NCBI GenBank assembly: GCA_946902875.1
Contig: OX336342.1
Coordinates: forward strand, 10,905,523-10,969,522
Length of the DNA: 64,000 nt
Reading direction: 5' to 3'
Source: Nematopogon swammerdamellus
Lineage: Eukaryota > Arthropoda > Insecta > Lepidoptera > Adelidae
In this document: positions 11,111 through 23,360 of the stretch, piece after piece
How positions within the stretch are numbered: the first letter of the stretch is position 1
Layout: every line of letters begins with the position of its first letter
Made by a program: the position numbers and the translations under genes
The notes under the pieces: model-generated
The model's input: the letters and a program-made list of their open reading frames with translations, nothing else
What the model was told of the DNA's origin: nothing
Database searches by the model: none

Positions 11111-12770
11111 GTCGTCGACCTTTCGAAATAAACTTTCAAGGATTTGGGAGATTTATTTTCGTAAGTTCAAGTCACATATTTTTCACACATGCGAACTGTT
11201 TTCCTTCAATAAATGATTATATAATATCGAGTAAATATGTAATATCAAGGTTGGTGTGGAAAACTGATTTAATTGTACATAATTACAGTACATCGTGGTT
11301 TTTTTATGTCACTATTTTCTACATCATAATAGAAACATAATCAATGGCCAGTTTAGGTGGGAGTGATCAACTGTGTATCTAAAACATGTTACACTGTAAA
11401 AAAAATCTGCGAGAAACCTACTGTAAATTGTTCTATGTTTTAGAAATTGCGAATGAAAACTTCTTACTTTAATTTTTTATGTGGACCTTTTTTGAAATGT
11501 GAATAGTTAACTTCAGGTATATGATTCAGTTCAGTGAGCTCAATGTATGTCAAACACAGTCCCGTTTTTGGGACATCTATATCAATCCCTCACGGGGAGT
11601 AACATTTCGGCTAAGGAATAATCTCATTTTGTATATTATCGTCTCAAGGAAACATCTCATTTGTATATCTTCCTCAAACGATTTTAATTATAAATCATTG
11701 TGTTCGCGTTTCCGAGCGATACGTAACTCCACCTCGTGACGGTCGCCACATGTGTCAAAAGAGGGCGCTTAATTGCGATCTCGTTATTTTTTCGGACCGC
11801 TTCTTCCTGTGCCGTGTAGTGGTTTTTGCAACATTCCTCGTAATCATGGACCTTAGTCCCTCTTTCCTGTAAAGAAGAAGAGTAAATTTTAAGTTAAGGA
11901 TATATCATTCTTCACTTCTCGGAAACAGTCAAAGAATTGTCAAAAATAAAAAATAAATAAAAAATTGTCCGCATCGGCCGCTTCAAAGCTGCCCCTCGGA
12001 ATGGCACGATTAGTCAGTGACATCATAAACTCTCACAAAAAGCCCTGTACAACGCAACTTAGGAACACCCCCGCGACGACCCGCGCCTCCGCCACTGCCG
12101 ACGGCGGCGCCGAGCTGCGCTGGCATCGAGCAACACATTTGAATTGAATCACGTAGTTGATTAAAAGTTAAGCGGTTACATTTCGTATGGAATTGGGAAG
12201 TTTTTGTACATACGTCTCTCGCGCGGCCCCTCCTCAGCGGCGCCGCGCCCCCGCCCCCGACCGGCAGATTGCATTACAAAGTTTGTAGTCCCCGAGGAAT
12301 ACTTACGGGCTGAGCGCTCGCTGTTGTCTCCGATACGCGAGGAATCTTAATACGGCCGACGAGGAAGAGTCGCCGAGTATCGGGACTAGAAATCTTATAT
12401 CTGTAACGTTATATTTTGGAGACTCCCCGCGGCTTTGCCTTTTAATCTCCCCTCAATTTGAGCTGTCCCCGCGTGCGGCTGAGTTTCTCTATTTTATTTC
12501 TTCTTGAAATTGAGATTTCAGAACTGAAAATGGATTTTGAAAGAAAATAAAAGAAGCTCTTTGTCGTTTCTTTGATAACTGACTCCGAAACGAGATTGGT
12601 GAAGTTGTAATATTAACATATTAATGAACTTGGGCTGTTTAGTGTTTGATTCTGCACATACAGCAGTCTGTCGTCTCTGTCGGATAGTGTACTATGTTCT
12701 CGTGTTTCTTTCAAATCTTACATGTAATAGTGAATCAAATCTATAAACGAATTGTGCTTTAACAAAAATA
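11111..12770. other. Long intergenic stretch with a GC-rich core
   Basis: 11111-11960 is AT-rich and featureless. 12040-12500 is GC-rich, CpG-dense and free of recognised repeats. No splice-framed coding segment could be found. Regulatory DNA is possible but not shown. Confidence 0.35.
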
Positions 12771-12775
12771 TTATC

Positions 12776-12960
12776 ATACATACATACATACAGACCACAC
12801 GCTGTAGCCCGACAGTCGGGGTAAGCAGAGTCATCGGTGTTGTGCTACTCTTGTAAATTTTACAGCATAACACCGACCATCACGTTTAGCAATGTATTAA
12901 GAAATAATAACTATCAAGCAGCTAGTAAGGCACGAAGACCCACATATCATACTTAGCCCT
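12776..12960 (+). repeat. Interspersed repeat, tgtagcccgacagtcggg family
   Basis: Starts in a (CATA)n run, then carries tgtagcccgacagtcggggt, a tcggtgttgtgct block, gcataacaccgacc and cacgtttagc. It matches 20840-21170 (same strand) and 1745-1880 (opposite strand). It ends before the tail seen in the 20840 copy. Confidence 0.65.
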
Positions 12961-13645
12961 TCGTTTTAGTCATTTCTGGCCAGCTGCCTCAATTACTCAC
13001 GTGTCGGTCTTAAATCGTGCTGCCTGAATGGGCCTCATTTTCCATTGAACGTACAACATGTCTTAAACTCAATATGCCCCAGGTAGTTTCTTGTTCTAGG
13101 CCAGACAATTCCAACTGCAGCTTATCATTGGAAACATAAGCAATTTTCTAAAGTTGCCTTCGACCAGCCGCGGACCGCAATACAAACCAGCGCTCAGCGG
13201 GGCGGACGCCGCTCAACTCTCTACAGAAACAGCTTCGACTCCCGACGAAGTTGGGAAATGTTGAAGTGAAAGCTTTTTGCTAGATTAAAATCAAGTTGTT
13301 AGGATAGCTTACAGATACTGTGTGTAAATATTAATATTTGTGTACCACAAAATCAATTTTATAACATGGCAAGTTTTTATAAGTTCAGACATATGCCATC
13401 GCGGACTTTTCTGTAGAAATATAAAAGAGGAACAATTCCACCATACCACAGAATAGAAAAGAGTACTCCGTACAACCGACCATACATTGTTTTGTTATAT
13501 CTCAAAGGGATTAGGCAGCGTTTTCGATGAAAGCTCCCAGTCGGCTTGATTTTTTCCGACATCTTCAACAATAATCATCATATTTCAACCAATTTACACA
13601 AAACATTTATTAATTATACACACATGAACCTTCCTCTTGAATCAC
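12961..13645. other. Intergenic, nothing recognised
   Basis: No coding frame or known repeat. A small GC-rich segment lies at 13155-13230. Confidence 0.35.
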
Positions 13646-13659
13646 TCCGTCCATTGGTG

Positions 13660-13802
13660 AAAACCGTATGAAAATCCGTTCGGTAGTTTTCAAGTTTATC
13701 TCGTTCAGACAGACAGACAGACAGACAGACGCAGCGGGGGGACTTTGTTTTACAATATGTTAGGATTAGGATTAGGATGTAAGGATTAGGATTAGGATAG
13801 TT
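13660..13802 (+). repeat. Repeat fragment with GACA microsatellite and GGATTA run
   Basis: Contains a phrase common in lepidopteran repeats (gaaaaccgtatgaaaatccg), then (GACA)n at about 13709-13732 and two runs of GGATTA between 13765 and 13798. It abuts the repeat at 13830. Confidence 0.5.
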
Positions 13803-13829
13803 TGATGACAGATCCCTTCATCCTAATAA

Positions 13830-14043
13830 ATAAGGCGACGTTTCTACGGCCATGTAACGTTCGTCAATATTTAAATATCATTATAACTCGAGAACCACTT
13901 AATCGATTTACATACGGTTTGCACTGTTACATTCTGCCACTTCTAAAGATGATTTCACGCTGTAAATCATAATGCTACGTCATCGGCGGACTGAGATGTG
14001 GGCAAAAAGTAACGCGAAGGGAAGCCGCGGGCAAAAGCTAGTT
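13830..14043 (+). repeat. Interspersed repeat, copy 1 of a nearby pair
   Basis: About 210 bp beginning ggcgacgtttctacggccat and ending aagccgcgggcaaaagctag. It is strongly similar to 14795-15003, 965 bp further on in the same direction. Shared blocks are tcataactcgagaac, acatacggttt, cactgttacattctg and cgtcatcggcgg. Belongs to the group of elements ending in the GCAAAAGCTAG motif. Confidence 0.8.
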
Positions 14044-14794
14044 AATCATAATGCAATGGCTTACTTACTTATGTATGTGTTTTGCTAGAATTGTTCAAGG
14101 TTGTAGCTTTTAAATAGCCATGCGTTGTCGTAGTAATGAAATTGTATATTAAGCTAAACTTCTTTAGTCGCCTTAGTAATTTGAGATTGTTTACAAAGAA
14201 ATAAAACATTGAATGCTACATAGTGAGATTTCTAACAGCAGTGTACCTACATATTATGTGTAAAAATTACGACAATGGCGCAAGCCTCTCTCTCTCTGTC
14301 TCAATTATCTCAGACGAGAGGAAAAGAGAGACTAATTACAAATAGAGGTCCCGCTTAAAATATTTTTAAATGCCATTAAAATTTCGAGAATTAGAACTAA
14401 GAACTAGAACATTAACGAGAGAGTGTAGTTACTTTTGCGCTATGCATCCCATTCATCGTCCCTCATAGCTCGTGTTGCGTCCACCCAGGCAAATATATCA
14501 ATTTGTATTCACCGCGCGCGGATGCAAGCCGGTACGAAGTTCGCCCCACCGTGCATTAGGCTGTTGCTCCAACTCCATCAGGCAGCTCCGAGGATCCTGT
14601 TGGGGATGAATGTCTGTTTTGATTCGATTACAGGAACGTTGGAGCCCAGAAGTGAGGCATTAGTCACAGTCGCAACCGCTCGCGTTACAACAGCTTGCTG
14701 TGCTGTATTAATCGCGCTGGCGAAGTTGGGCGATTTTGTAAATAGGAAACTGTAGAGGGTGGCTGTAAACTGGGAAATAAAGCAAAGTTTATAC
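14044..14794. other. Unassigned DNA between two repeat copies
   Basis: The 106-codon open frame at 14435-14755 (+) has no recognisable family or domain and is probably non-coding. A CTCTCT/GAGAGA-rich patch lies near 14283-14335. Confidence 0.35.
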
Positions 14795-15003
14795 AGGCGA
14801 CCGGGGCGGCCGTGTAATGTACGTCAATATGTGAATATCCTCATAACTCGAGAACAACTTTATCGGTTTACATACGGTTTTCACTGTTACATTCTGTCAC
14901 TTCTCAAGATGATTTTAGGCTATAAATCATAACACTGCGTCATCGGCGGCCTGAGCTGAGAGCCATAAGTCATACGAAGCGAAGCCGCGGGCAAAAGCCA
15001 GTT
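14795..15003 (+). repeat. Interspersed repeat, copy 2 of a nearby pair
   Basis: Same family and orientation as 13830-14043, with independent substitutions throughout and ending gaagccgcgggcaaaagcca. The divergence suggests two insertions or an old duplication, not a recent tandem event. Confidence 0.8.
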
Positions 15004-15300
15004 ATTTATATTTTGGCGTCACGCATTGTGATGCTTCGAGGTAATTACATATAAAATACATAACCTCACTTTTTCCCTTTTTCCCAATGGGGTAAACAGA
15101 GACAAATTGATCTCCAAATGCCACGATCCTGATACACCTCTGCCTTCCTTGTCACTTTATCTTCTTTTAGGTCACAAGGCTCGCACAACACGACAGTATG
15201 TAGAAAACGTCATTAATACAATGCTATAACAAAGCTTAACGAAAGATGTTTAGTGGAGTAAAACTTTATCGAGTTTAAAACCCAGGAAAACGCCACAACT

Positions 15301-16390
15301 ATGCATCAACCCCATGTCGAAACAATGAACTACCTTCCCACTTCCAAACACGCAAGCCGCATCCAAACCCGACAACTCAGCGTGGCAAACAGTAACGGAA
15401 CATTGTATTGGCATATTAACTACGGGCAAAGTTCAAACGGTCGCCGCTCAAGCCCCGGCGCGCGGCGCAGCGTAGGAAGTTTGATGACAGCTTCTCCGGA
15501 GAACATCGAATCGCATACGTGCTGTACTAGAGTCGCCAAATATGGCCAAACTTCCATCCCAAACGTTTCTTCGACGTCCACGCTCCTAACGGGGCACGGC
15601 AACTTCCGGGGTAAACTGTATGACTTGGGACTGTGTGAGTGCGGGAACGGAAGAGATGATGCCGACCACGCAATGTGGCACTGTGTTGTATGAGAATGAG
15701 AGGCATTGCATGGTGGCAGAGGTGACCGCGCGGAACGGCGCGGCGGTCCGGTGTTTTACCCGGACCTGGTGTTGTCGGAGGAGATGTTCTTATCTTTTAG
15801 GAGGTTCGCAGCCGGGTGGTTCAAGAAGCGAGCAGACCTAAGGGCCGACCGTACCTTTACAGACGAACTCACGACGGGGGACGAGCACGCTGGGGACGGA
15901 GACGACAACGACACGACAGAACACAGCGCAGGACGGACCTGACAGGACGGTACTTAGGGGCGACGTGTAGCCCGAGGGGTGACCGCTCGCCTGCCTTAGC
16001 CCTTCCCAAAAAGAACAGTGGCAGAAAAACAGATCCGCGGAAGTCGTCATAGCCAAAAAGAGCATTGGCAAAAGAAAGGTGGCTATTTGCACCCCCACGA
16101 CGCAGGGCGAGGCATGGGGAGCTCCAGCTAGATGACCAAGTGAGGCGCGACGACCGTTTGGCGAAGGCAGACGCTGCTGGGGCGAATCGGGACGCGAGGA
16201 CCGGGGTGACAAGTCTCTGGTTGTGACGTTGTCTCCCATCTGGGACGCAGAATGACGGACGCAAGACGTAGATGGGGACATTCTTCGGAGTCGTTGCACT
16301 CCAGGGGTGGGCTCAGAACGCCTTTATGAGTCCCTCCAATGTGGGGCTGAGCCGCATTCAATGCGTGTCATTGGGTCAGTGTCAGGTGAA
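15301..16390 (+). pseudogene. R1-clade LINE remnant (ORF2 end and 3' UTR)
   Basis: 15530-15690 reads LLTGHGNFRGKLYDLGLCEC followed by H...C residues, the conserved C-terminal 'LTGHG.F..YL...GL....C.C....E...H....C' zinc-type segment of R1-like ORF2 proteins. The reading shifts frame near 15690: an FYPDLVLSEEMFLSFRRFAA segment continues in another frame up to about 15940. 15945-16390 is GC-rich without a shared frame and fits a 3' UTR. No RT motif remains. Confidence 0.6.
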
Positions 16391-17433
16391 TATTTCCATC
16401 CCAAATATGCAATAGCTTCATGCGATAGAACGTGAACGTGAAGTCGACTAGACAAAGCGAATGTTACAAAACGAGATTGTAACTTGACTACCTTAATCTA
16501 CTAGGAAACATTGTGTGATGTGGCGTGAGCAACAAAAGGAAGCGACATAATGAGTGTGAAAATAAAATAAAATATGGCCTTCCTTTCTAAGCCATTCACG
16601 TACAAATGTATGCGTTTGAAACGCTCTTTCAGTTTTCATAACTTTTATATTTCACTAAATTACTTAGCCTACAGCCTCACATAGCAAAGCAATAGTGAAA
16701 CGCGGAAGTGGAGACCAATATTTCCTAGCTGGAACATTTCCTTATAATATATCTCATTTCACTAAAGGTATACTTTCTTTATTCTATGGCTCCCGCCCTC
16801 CCGAATCTCAATAAACTGCGACTGCTCTCTCTCGGCGGGTCGCCCGTGTTCCAGTCTGCCAGCGAGCGAACAATTTTGTTTAGATAATCGAATGTGAGGA
16901 GAGGCGAAGTGAGATAGCTGGTATTTACGTCCCGCTCCCGGTCGACGTGTGTGAGTTCGACAGGAAGACCGATAGAGAGAAACATCTGAGTGTGCTGCTG
17001 TGTAGGGCTGAGTATGAAGGCAGATATATGAGTAGAAGTGGGCACACGAAATTGCTTGCCAGCGACCTGTCCGCCGCCGGCGGCGGCGGCGGGCGCCGTC
17101 GCTGCCGGTATCGTCGCCAGCTGACAACGGGGTCGCTATGAAAGAACGATAGCGTGAAAAAAAAATCCAGGAACATTTATGATTTATATGTATGTATATA
17201 TAGGTACATAAACTACGGAAGAAAGTTTTTCTACCCAAGACAATTTTAGAAATCTTTACCTAAATATTTTGTCTTAATTTCTAACAGTTATCGTAACAGG
17301 CTTAGTTGTTCAGTAACATATCTTTCGCCACATGCACAAGTTACTCGTATTTATCGACTGCCCACACTATGGTGGACATGTACGTACAGTAGTAACAAAT
17401 TTCCTTCTTTTTTGAAATAATTAACCACATTTG
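16391..17433. other. Intergenic with a GC-rich patch
   Basis: 16790-17150 is GC-rich with a (GGC)n run at about 17075-17092. Overlapping open frames on the minus strand look like composition effects. No gene is supported. Confidence 0.35.
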
Positions 17434-17508
17434 ACTTGTTACTTGCTACTAATTACTTACTTGTTACTTGTTACTTGCTACTTGTTACTTGTTACTTGTT
17501 ACTTATAG
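17434..17508 (+). repeat. TTACTTG minisatellite
   Basis: About ten imperfect copies of the 7-mer TTACTTG (variants TTACTTGC, CTACTTG). Ordinary slippage-type repeat. Confidence 0.85.
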
Positions 17509-17689
17509 TTATTGCTACTTATGGTATGAAAATGCGAGCACGCGTTCTTCATGCACCAGCATGTACTGATTCAACTTCAGCGATAGCTAAAACGTTCAGA
17601 GTTGGAAGCTACGATGAGTTGAATTTCATTTTGACTATATAATGTTATGCAGTCATCCAACCTGAATGCCTGGTGACCTTCACGAATGA

Positions 17690-18420
17690 GATTGGTTGAC
17701 TGGGGTGGTTGGAAACCAAGGGGATTGCATTGTTCATTGCACTTTGGAGTTTACAGGTGTCGCAGCCACCTATACAACAATTATTCCACTTAAAAAAAAA
17801 TGTAATTCTCTGAATCGAAGGTCTAGCGCTGTCCTGGTTCCAATCATATCTCACCAACAGACGGCAGAGAGTAAAATCTAAAGCCGGTTCCTCGAATTTC
17901 CTGCCAATAACATATGATGTCTCCCATGGTAGCGTCCTTCCTTGGGCCAGTCCCTGTTCTTAATCTACATTGACGGACTCTGCAGGCTACATCTGGTTAA
18001 CGGCACAGCAATCACGTTTGCGGATGACACAGTGCTGGTTTTTAAAGGTGATAATTGGTGGCAGACCTTCGACACTGCACAGAAAGACTTTGATCAAGCC
18101 ATGGGGTGGTTGGATGTGAATGTCCTTACCATCGACTATATTTTTAGATTTTTTATGATTATTTTATGTATTTTTTTTATTATTTTAATTTAAATTTTTG
18201 CTTTCAACTATTATTCTATGTCTTATTGTATAACTAAATTATTGTAAAACCTGAGCGCATCGACACAGGCGAAAGTCCAGTGGTGCACTCGGGACATCTA
18301 TTAAATGTGGTTTTGTTTTCTATGTCTACTCTTCATCTTTTTCTTTTCTAAACATTTTGTGACACTGACCTAGACTTAAGAAAATAAAATTGTACTAACG
18401 TTCTCAATAATAAAAAAAAA
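17690..18420 (+). pseudogene. Jockey-like LINE RT remnant and 3' end
   Basis: 17827-17930 reads ALSWFQSYLTNRRQRVK..., and after a short frame-breaking insertion near 17935-17945 continues LFLIYIDGLC and TFADDTVLVFKG. The last is RT motif C (FADD). The thumb and connection are lost: after about WLDVNVLTID the frame enters T-rich 3' sequence. Poly(A)-type signal and tail (aataaaattg..., then A run) end at about 18420. Inactive through frameshift and internal deletion. Confidence 0.75.
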
Positions 18421-18800
18421 TGATTTGGAATTGGAATATTTTTGTTTATCTTGTTAGTGTGCTCCATATAACTAAAGAGTCTCCCGAGTCCCGACCATTC
18501 TTCACCCGCCACTGACCCTTGCGCATCACCCGCACTGTGTCACAACTATCATCAAGGAACAAACATTTGAAATTATTTGAACGCAAGTACGAACGGTTCA
18601 TCCATCTTTCATGGTGGTCCACACAGGACTTCCGTCGCGGGGTGCTGCCGGAACTCGTGTCACCGGCTCCGATCAGACCTGCCGACCTCACATCCTCACC
18701 CCATCACCACCCACACGCTCCCGCCAGTCGACAGATTTACAGCTCCACACGCGATGAGTTGATTTCACATTTCAAGAGAGCTAACTCATAACTATCCTTG
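18421..18800 (+). other. Unrecognised open frame after a LINE tail
   Basis: An open frame at 18519-18791 encodes 90 residues with an FERKYERFIHLSWWST segment and a His/Pro-rich centre. I do not recognise it. The position right behind a LINE 3' end suggests it belongs to an older retroelement or is chance. No splice context is evident. Confidence 0.25.
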
Positions 18801-20835
18801 GTATCAGGCGTTGAAATATTGGCACCAGAAGCAGGTGACATTCGAAGAGAATTTTCAACATTTGGAGCGTGTTCCGTCAACTTTATTCTTACTACGACTA
18901 TTTCGCCTTTGGAAACAGCCGATCGTCCTATTATTTGGAGAAGAAAAAGTAAAAATGATAGATACCCACACTTTCCAAGATGTGCACAATGAACGATTAA
19001 GTAGGTAGATAGTTCACGAAATTTTGGTATGTCGAAATTTCGACATATTTTTTTTTTCAACTGGCATATTTCCCTTTTTGCTTACAAAGATGGCCGGAAT
19101 CCCTGTTTAAAATCTCCTCCTTGCTCGAAGTAGGTATGTAGGTACGTATATGAGGAGAAACTTTAGGGCGGGCGGCGCACTTATCCGTTCTCACCGAAAT
19201 ATACGCTTCGCCTAAATATTTAGAAACGGCGTCAATAAATCGCTCCTTATCCGACTTAGCGCAGACGAAGCGAAGGATTGTAACATCTATATTTATATCC
19301 AGCATCCATTTGTATCTTCCTCTTCCCTCACTACTCCCTTGACACAGAAAACAAAAGCACGCCAACAGACCATTTACTTGCTGAATGCGTTGAAATATTG
19401 CACTTATTTTTAGGATTCGTGTTAGGAATATGTGTTATTGTGGCGGATAAATTATTATTATTTTTATTTGATTTGATCTTTTGGTTTCGTGCCTCAAAGA
19501 GATGAAAACGGAACTTAATCGTCTGACACATGCGTCCGTCCGTCTGTCTGTCACAGGGTCATAACTGCGAAACGGTATAAATAGTACGGAGTTAACTTGT
19601 TAGTGTATATATTAATATCTAGGGGTGTAACATTGATTGATTTTCTCCAACATTGACGGCGAATGTGGTATTGGTTTCCTACCTATTCGAAAATTGTATC
19701 AAGGGTAGCCCATTAGTATTTACGTTATGCGCTATGCAATAAAAACAGTGTGAACTTGCAGCGAGTGTGATGGGCATCCTACGTGTGGGGCGCTCCGCGG
19801 TCCCGCCGCCGCCCGCCCGAGTGAGATATTATCAAACGATTCTTTTCGCCGTGACTCTTCGCAAATCAACAGAGTTTTCAAGAATTTATGAAAATCAACT
19901 CTCAAGTTACTGATACCAATACCGTGATAGGATAATGTTATAATATTCTGTATGTATGATATCTGCCATCGTGCAGCGTATATTCTCTGGCAGAAAGTCA
20001 CTCCCAGTAGATGTACAAATTGCGGAGCAGCCCGAACTCAATTTCCGTAAAGAGTCAACTTGATGCCAGCGGGACTTCGTCAATATTCCGCTTTAGGTGT
20101 TTGTTTGAGTATTAGATTTATACTTGCTCGCCTCCTCGGCCTCGGTCGAACCTCTTCGGAGTTTCCGTTCGTCAACTACGGGGAGCTTTCTTAGTAGATT
20201 AACGTATTTCCAGGATCAAATTAATGTCACATAGTAAAATAAAGCAACATTTCTGTTTGTTTCACAACATTTTGTGAAAAATAATATTGTAAAATTTCCT
20301 ATAAGTGAAAACTTTATAAACTTCGTTATAAGTAATAATAAAAAATGGAAAAGTTTTCTTGGAACATTAAAAATGTTCAATGCGTTATTATTACAGAGAA
20401 ATAACAGTTTGTAATACGTATTTCTAAACTCCAAATGCTATTAAATTCGTTTTCAATTTTTTTTTTTATATATATCTTCAGTATTCTGTCAGTATTCCCG
20501 TGGCCCAATGTCTGATCCGATAAGGCTTTTAAAATTTTCCGCGATTTTTCATCTACACTTGTTGACTTTTTTGAAAAAAATCATCCGATCCACATCCTTC
20601 CTGTTATTTTTTAGTCTTATGTATTTTCATACCGGCGAGGTAGAGCCATTCAGTTTAGTTCTTTGCTTTTTTGCTCATTCTCGCTGATATTTTTCCTTTT
20701 GCTTATCCGAAAAGCGCAAAAGCGTATCCAAATTTGTTTTATACGCCCATGGTAGCTATTCCGCCACGTGCATGATATAGTACAGCGTATTTGCATGAAA
20801 ATGTTTGCTTAAACTGCTTCTACTTTAATATGTTA
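18801..20835. other. Long intergenic stretch
   Basis: Mostly AT-rich and unassigned. A crumb of the GAGTCG-box element with a gtccgtccgtctgtctgtc run lies at 19525-19555 (reverse orientation). 19780-19830 is GC-rich. Open frames are short and unlike known proteins. Confidence 0.35.
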
Positions 20836-21172
20836 CGTTACATACATACCATACCTTGTATCCCGACAATCTGGCTAGACAGAGTAATCGGTGTTGTGCT
20901 GCAAGGGCTCTGGTAAATTACAGCAAAACACCGACCTCCGCACGTTTAGCAAAATATTAAGACAAGATAACTATCAAGCAGCAAGTAAGCACGAAAATCC
21001 ACCTGCTGCATGTGACGGTGGAAAGACTGTGCCAAGGTGAGAGGTGGCTAGCCTTTCGCGCGTTTGCACGGCATCTCGTCCTCCTTCTTTAGTCGCCTTT
21101 TACGACACGCACGGGGAGAGATGCATTTGGGCTATTATTTTTAATTACCGGCGCCACACGGTAAATGGGTAA
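20836..21172 (+). repeat. Interspersed repeat, longest copy of its family
   Basis: Begins with catacatacc, carries the tcggtgttgtgct and cacgtttagc blocks shared with 12776-12960, and extends to a tail with tagtcgccttttacgacacg and cacggggagagatgca. The tail alone occurs inverted at 712-806. Shared blocks define the full element as roughly 330 bp. Confidence 0.7.
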
Positions 21173-21915
21173 ATATGTAGGTACTGTTAATAGGTATGTA
21201 TTACCCTAACCATGTGAAAGTCTATGATATAGGTTACGAACGTTGGTATATAAAGTATCAAGTTGTATTTTCGATGTGTAGTTACGAGTATTTTACGTAG
21301 GTTAAAAATAAATGTATGCACGAAGTTTTGTACCATTGTGTTATTCCTACAAGCCTTTTCATTAAAATTTATATGTGGATATGTGACAATTTTTTTATGG
21401 GTTTTTGGGTATAGTTTCCAAAAAATGGAATTTTCTCATTATCGGAAAAAGCTGTAATGAATTGACAAAATTTATATAACTCTTGTACGCCAAACAAATA
21501 AATGTGTGCGTATCCATGGCGTGCTGTTATTAGTAAAAAATATATATATATGTTCTAAAATGTTTTCATCAAAGTTCTATCGGTATTGCTGCCTCGTTTG
21601 CATGTTGCGTCTTTTTCAAATGCCGGCAGTATACTCAGAAATGAATTACAATTTATAAATTAATTCCTTCTTTTATGGTTTTAGCGGCTTTGCTCGCGCG
21701 AATATGTTCAGCCTATTCCGAAAGTAACGTCGACTACCCCCATGCACAAGTTCAAGTTAAGCTTTAGAAAGCTCGACTAAAACGACAAACATACAAGACA
21801 CATAGACAGACATCAACCGACTGATTGTCAAAGTAACACAGAATTATATTTTTCAGATTTCTTACAGAGAAGCATTCAGCAATTTTTTAAATGTTTTAAA
21901 CAGGTCAAGTTCTTT
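21173..21915. other. AT-rich intergenic
   Basis: No coding frame beyond a 64-codon AT-rich open frame and no repeat recognised. A short (TA)n run sits at 21540-21550. Confidence 0.35.
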
Positions 21916-21917
21916 AA

Positions 21918-22310
21918 TGTCAACCTCGGTAGCTCAATGGTGCGGTTGGTCGACTGTCGGTCGTGACTCGTGATCACAAGCACACCTGGGAGCGGTCCGT
22001 ACTTGGATGGGTGACCGCTCGACCGTTGGAGACTGACTGTTCGGATTCCACGTAAAACTGTAGGTCCCTATTCTTACCTTACTAGGTGGTAGGGTTTAAC
22101 CCGCCCGGGTTGGTACCACCGCACTGAATAGGTGGTCGGTTGAAACGGCTATGTACACAAATAGTTCGTGTTTTCCGTCCAATTCAGTGTATTCGGCACG
22201 ACCGAAGGGAAGCACTGACATGACACCTAGTTCACCAAGTTGTTATGGGGTGATATCACGGATGTAGTAGGTGATTTAGCCAAACATGTCAGTTACGATA
22301 CAAAAAAAAC
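21918..22310 (+). mobile_element. Near-complete SINE with 5S rRNA-like head
   Basis: The head starts ctcggtagctcaatggtgcg, which resembles a pol III A box. It then matches the 5S rRNA internal control region, including GTACTTGGATGGGTGACCGC, a 20-base run identical to the 5S sequence as I know it. The body has ctaggtggtagggtttaac and ggttggtaccaccgcactga. The tail has cggcacgaccgaaggg, gatatcacggatgtagtagg and an A-rich end at about 22300. It is a 5S-derived (SINE3-like) element. Relatives are at 22993, 807, 36203(-), 39952, 40602(-), 48948(-) and 59064. Confidence 0.85.
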
Positions 22311-22992
22311 CAAATATCATGCGACCACGTCCATAGAGCGACTGAAAAATCAACTTCCCGATACAGAATTTGTCGCAGCAGCCGCGGTTCATATTTTTCC
22401 AGCGCCTTTCAAAGGATTTACGCCCTCCTCAGAATTTCCTATTCGGAGCCACTCTGCACTGGGGCACTTGGCCTAGTTCCCCGCCCTCGCGTGACCGGCG
22501 AGCCAAGCGCACGGCCGACGAAGACTCTGCTGCACATTACGCAACACGAAAATTGTTTACATTCTTATTTTAAATTTTCGTGACATTTTTGGATGTGGAA
22601 TTATGAAAATAAGAGCAAAGGTTGTCAATGCATTATTGCTAGTGTCATAATATGGCTTAGTTTGAAATGCCTTCATCGCTAGTGGAATGTCCTAATTACG
22701 ACGATTGAAAGTTAACATCATCATGTCAATATGAAACGTTGCTTGAGTTTTATTAGAGCTTATGAACATTTAAAATATATATGTAATAAAATACATTCAA
22801 CGAGTTTGAATAATATGAATTAATGACAGTTTAGTTGCATAGGCAATAATAATCAGATACAAATATTTTTTTACCCAATCGATACAGTAAAAAAATAATA
22901 GATTTCTTGAAAAATTATTACATGCCTAGGCGTCTTCTATACAGATTAATGTTTCAGTATCAGTTTAATTACAGTGAAATATGTATAATTAT
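22311..22992. other. Intergenic between two SINEs
   Basis: 22330-22510 is moderately GC-rich without recognised repeats; the rest is AT-rich. No gene supported. Confidence 0.35.
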
Positions 22993-23360
22993 TTGGTAGC
23001 TTAGTGGTGTGGTCGGTCGACTGTCGGTCGGATCATAAGCACATCTGGGCGCGTTCAGTGGATGGATGGGTGACCGCTCGACCGTTGAAGGCTGACCGTG
23101 GTTCGGATTAACACTGTAGTAGTAAAAATGTAGGTCCCTTCCCTTCTTACCTTACTAGGTGGTAGGGCTTAACCCGCCCGGGGTGGTACCACCACACTGA
23201 ATGAAAGATCGGTTGAAACGGCTATTTAAATACGAGTAGTTCGTGTTTTCCGTCCAGTTCAGTGTAGCCGGCACGACCGAAGGGAAGCACTGACATGCTA
23301 CCTAGTTCACCAGGTTTTATGGGCTGACATCACGGATGTAGTAGGTGATGTAGGGAAAAT
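22993..23360 (+). mobile_element. SINE with 5S-like head, second near-complete copy
   Basis: Same family and orientation as 21918-22310. The 5S-like part is more decayed (gtggatggatgggtgaccgc). Body and tail blocks are all present to gatgtagtaggtgatgtagg, then an A-rich end. The two copies are about 1.1 kb apart. Confidence 0.85.

Noticed and set aside
13709..13732. GACA tandem repeat considered as a CRISPR-like or regulatory array
   Set aside because: Plain microsatellite within a common lepidopteran repeat, without spacers.
21960..22025. Possible 5S rRNA gene
   Set aside because: Only part of the 5S sequence is present, embedded in a repeated SINE with divergent copies.
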